Assembly: GCA_938010765.1 (NCBI GenBank)
Contig: CALLVX010000071.1
Coordinates: 1-64,000 of the forward strand
DNA: 64,000 nt
Reading direction: 5' to 3'
From: an uncultured Flavobacteriaceae bacterium
Lineage (GTDB): Bacteria > Bacteroidota > Bacteroidia > Flavobacteriales > Flavobacteriaceae
This document shows positions 63,671-64,000 of the stretch, piece by piece (the first letter of the stretch is position 1; each line of letters begins with the position of its first letter). The notes under the pieces are model-generated. The model ran no database searches, had not been told where the DNA came from, and was given only the letters and a program-made list of their open reading frames with translations. Position numbers and translations under genes: made by a program.

Positions 63671-64000
63671 TTAATCCTTTACAATCAGAGAATCGGCCCA
63701 CGTGACCGCATCTTCCAAGTTGTCGAATTTTTTGGAAGGCTTGTTCATAAATGCCTGTTCCAAATCTGCAATTTCATCATTGATCGCATCGTAGGTTACC
63801 ATCGCATATCCGCGAAGGTTCGGAAATATAGCGGTCGTCTTAAAATGAGAGGTTGGGTTAAAAGAATACGAATTGATCCTATTGGTGATGTATACAAAAG
63901 GGGTCGTATTACCATAGTAATTTTTAGCCAAGGTCAGCATTTCGATAGCATTCTCATACGCTACGGCTACCCCTTCCCTTATTTCGGCGATCATAAAATG
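63671..64000 (-). CDS. partial protein of unknown function, 5' end possibly outside window
   Basis: At least 107 residues (ATG at 63994); two more in-frame codons reach the edge without a stop, so the gene may continue. Segments such as TPFVYITNRINSYSFNPT, RGYAMVTYDAINDEIADLEQ and FDNLEDAVTWADSLIVKD resemble SpoIIAA/STAS-like alpha/beta proteins of Flavobacteriia. The function is unknown. It is convergent with nadD. Confidence 0.6.
   Translation of the reverse strand, partial: HFMIAEIREGVAVAYENAIEMLTLAKNYYGNTTPFVYITNRINSYSFNPTSHFKTTAIFPNLRGYAMVTYDAINDEIADLEQAFMNKPSKKFDNLEDAVTWADSLIVKD

Noticed and set aside
1-64000. CRISPR arrays, tRNA or rRNA genes, insertion sequences, attachment sites
   Set aside because: No repeat-spacer pattern, no tRNA-like cloverleaf, no transposase or integrase and no flanking repeats were recognised on either strand.

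Overview
The window looks like a chromosomal segment of a marine member of the Flavobacteriaceae (Bacteroidota), of the Maribacter/Zobellia/Arenibacter type. The reasons are the codon and protein style, many lipoproteins and 'Q'-ending signal peptides, -7 promoter elements of the form TAnnTTTG, no consistent Shine-Dalgarno sites, a degenerate type IX secretion sorting domain, sugar-oxidising GMC/Gfo-Idh gene sets and carbohydrate-active enzymes. No rRNA, tRNA, CRISPR array, insertion sequence or prophage was recognised.

Layout. 1-8.1 kb: end of a BNR-repeat protein, hemJ-like protein, DjlA-like co-chaperone, bacilliredoxin, acyltransferase, HD hydrolase and a secreted Gfo/Idh/MocA oxidoreductase. 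8.1-18.9 kb, mostly minus strand: outer-membrane barrel, ECF42-type sigma factor with its YCII partner, radical SAM protein, two secreted proteins, enoyl-CoA hydratase, a three-gene ArsR/SRPBCC/DUF5655 operon with a twin operator at its promoter, and an NtrY-like kinase. 19.1-26.1 kb: HupE/UreJ protein, dCMP deaminase, C-terminal processing protease, MarC protein, DUF3109 protein and a TPR histidine kinase with a LytTR response regulator. 26.1-27.4 kb is nearly gene-free.

27.4-36.1 kb is the most unusual part. A CHAT-domain (caspase-like) TPR protease predicted to face the periplasm converges on a TPR anti-sigma-like membrane protein and its ECF sigma factor. The sigma gene is divergent from a four-lipoprotein operon. 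One of those lipoproteins is a three-module beta-helix protein with a repeated GSNYVYCCN signature. The divergent intergenic region holds two copies of a 14-bp element, AGGTYAACATCRCT, in inverted orientation, one pointing at each transcription unit.

36.5-40.1 kb: class Ia ribonucleotide reductase (nrdB-nrdA). 40.3-44.6 kb: a sugar porter, a GH43 xylosidase-like enzyme and a GH26-like lipoprotein, read as a small xylan or xylo-oligosaccharide utilisation operon. 45.3-46.7 kb: TrpB2, whose conserved N-terminus lies upstream of the first in-frame ATG. 47.2-47.5 kb: a gene remnant with a T9SS sorting domain. 47.5-60.1 kb: a sugar-oxidation island with two GMC oxidoreductases, a Tat-exported gluconate 2-dehydrogenase subunit 3-like protein, three sugar isomerase/epimerase-fold proteins, a Gfo/Idh/MocA dehydrogenase, two DUF1080 proteins and an NHS-family transporter. 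This set fits catabolism of glycosides through 3-keto intermediates. 60.1-64 kb: a Crp/Fnr regulator followed by a perfect TTGAT-N4-ATCAA box, a methyltransferase, the housekeeping run yicC-gmk-nadD, and a partial gene at the right edge.
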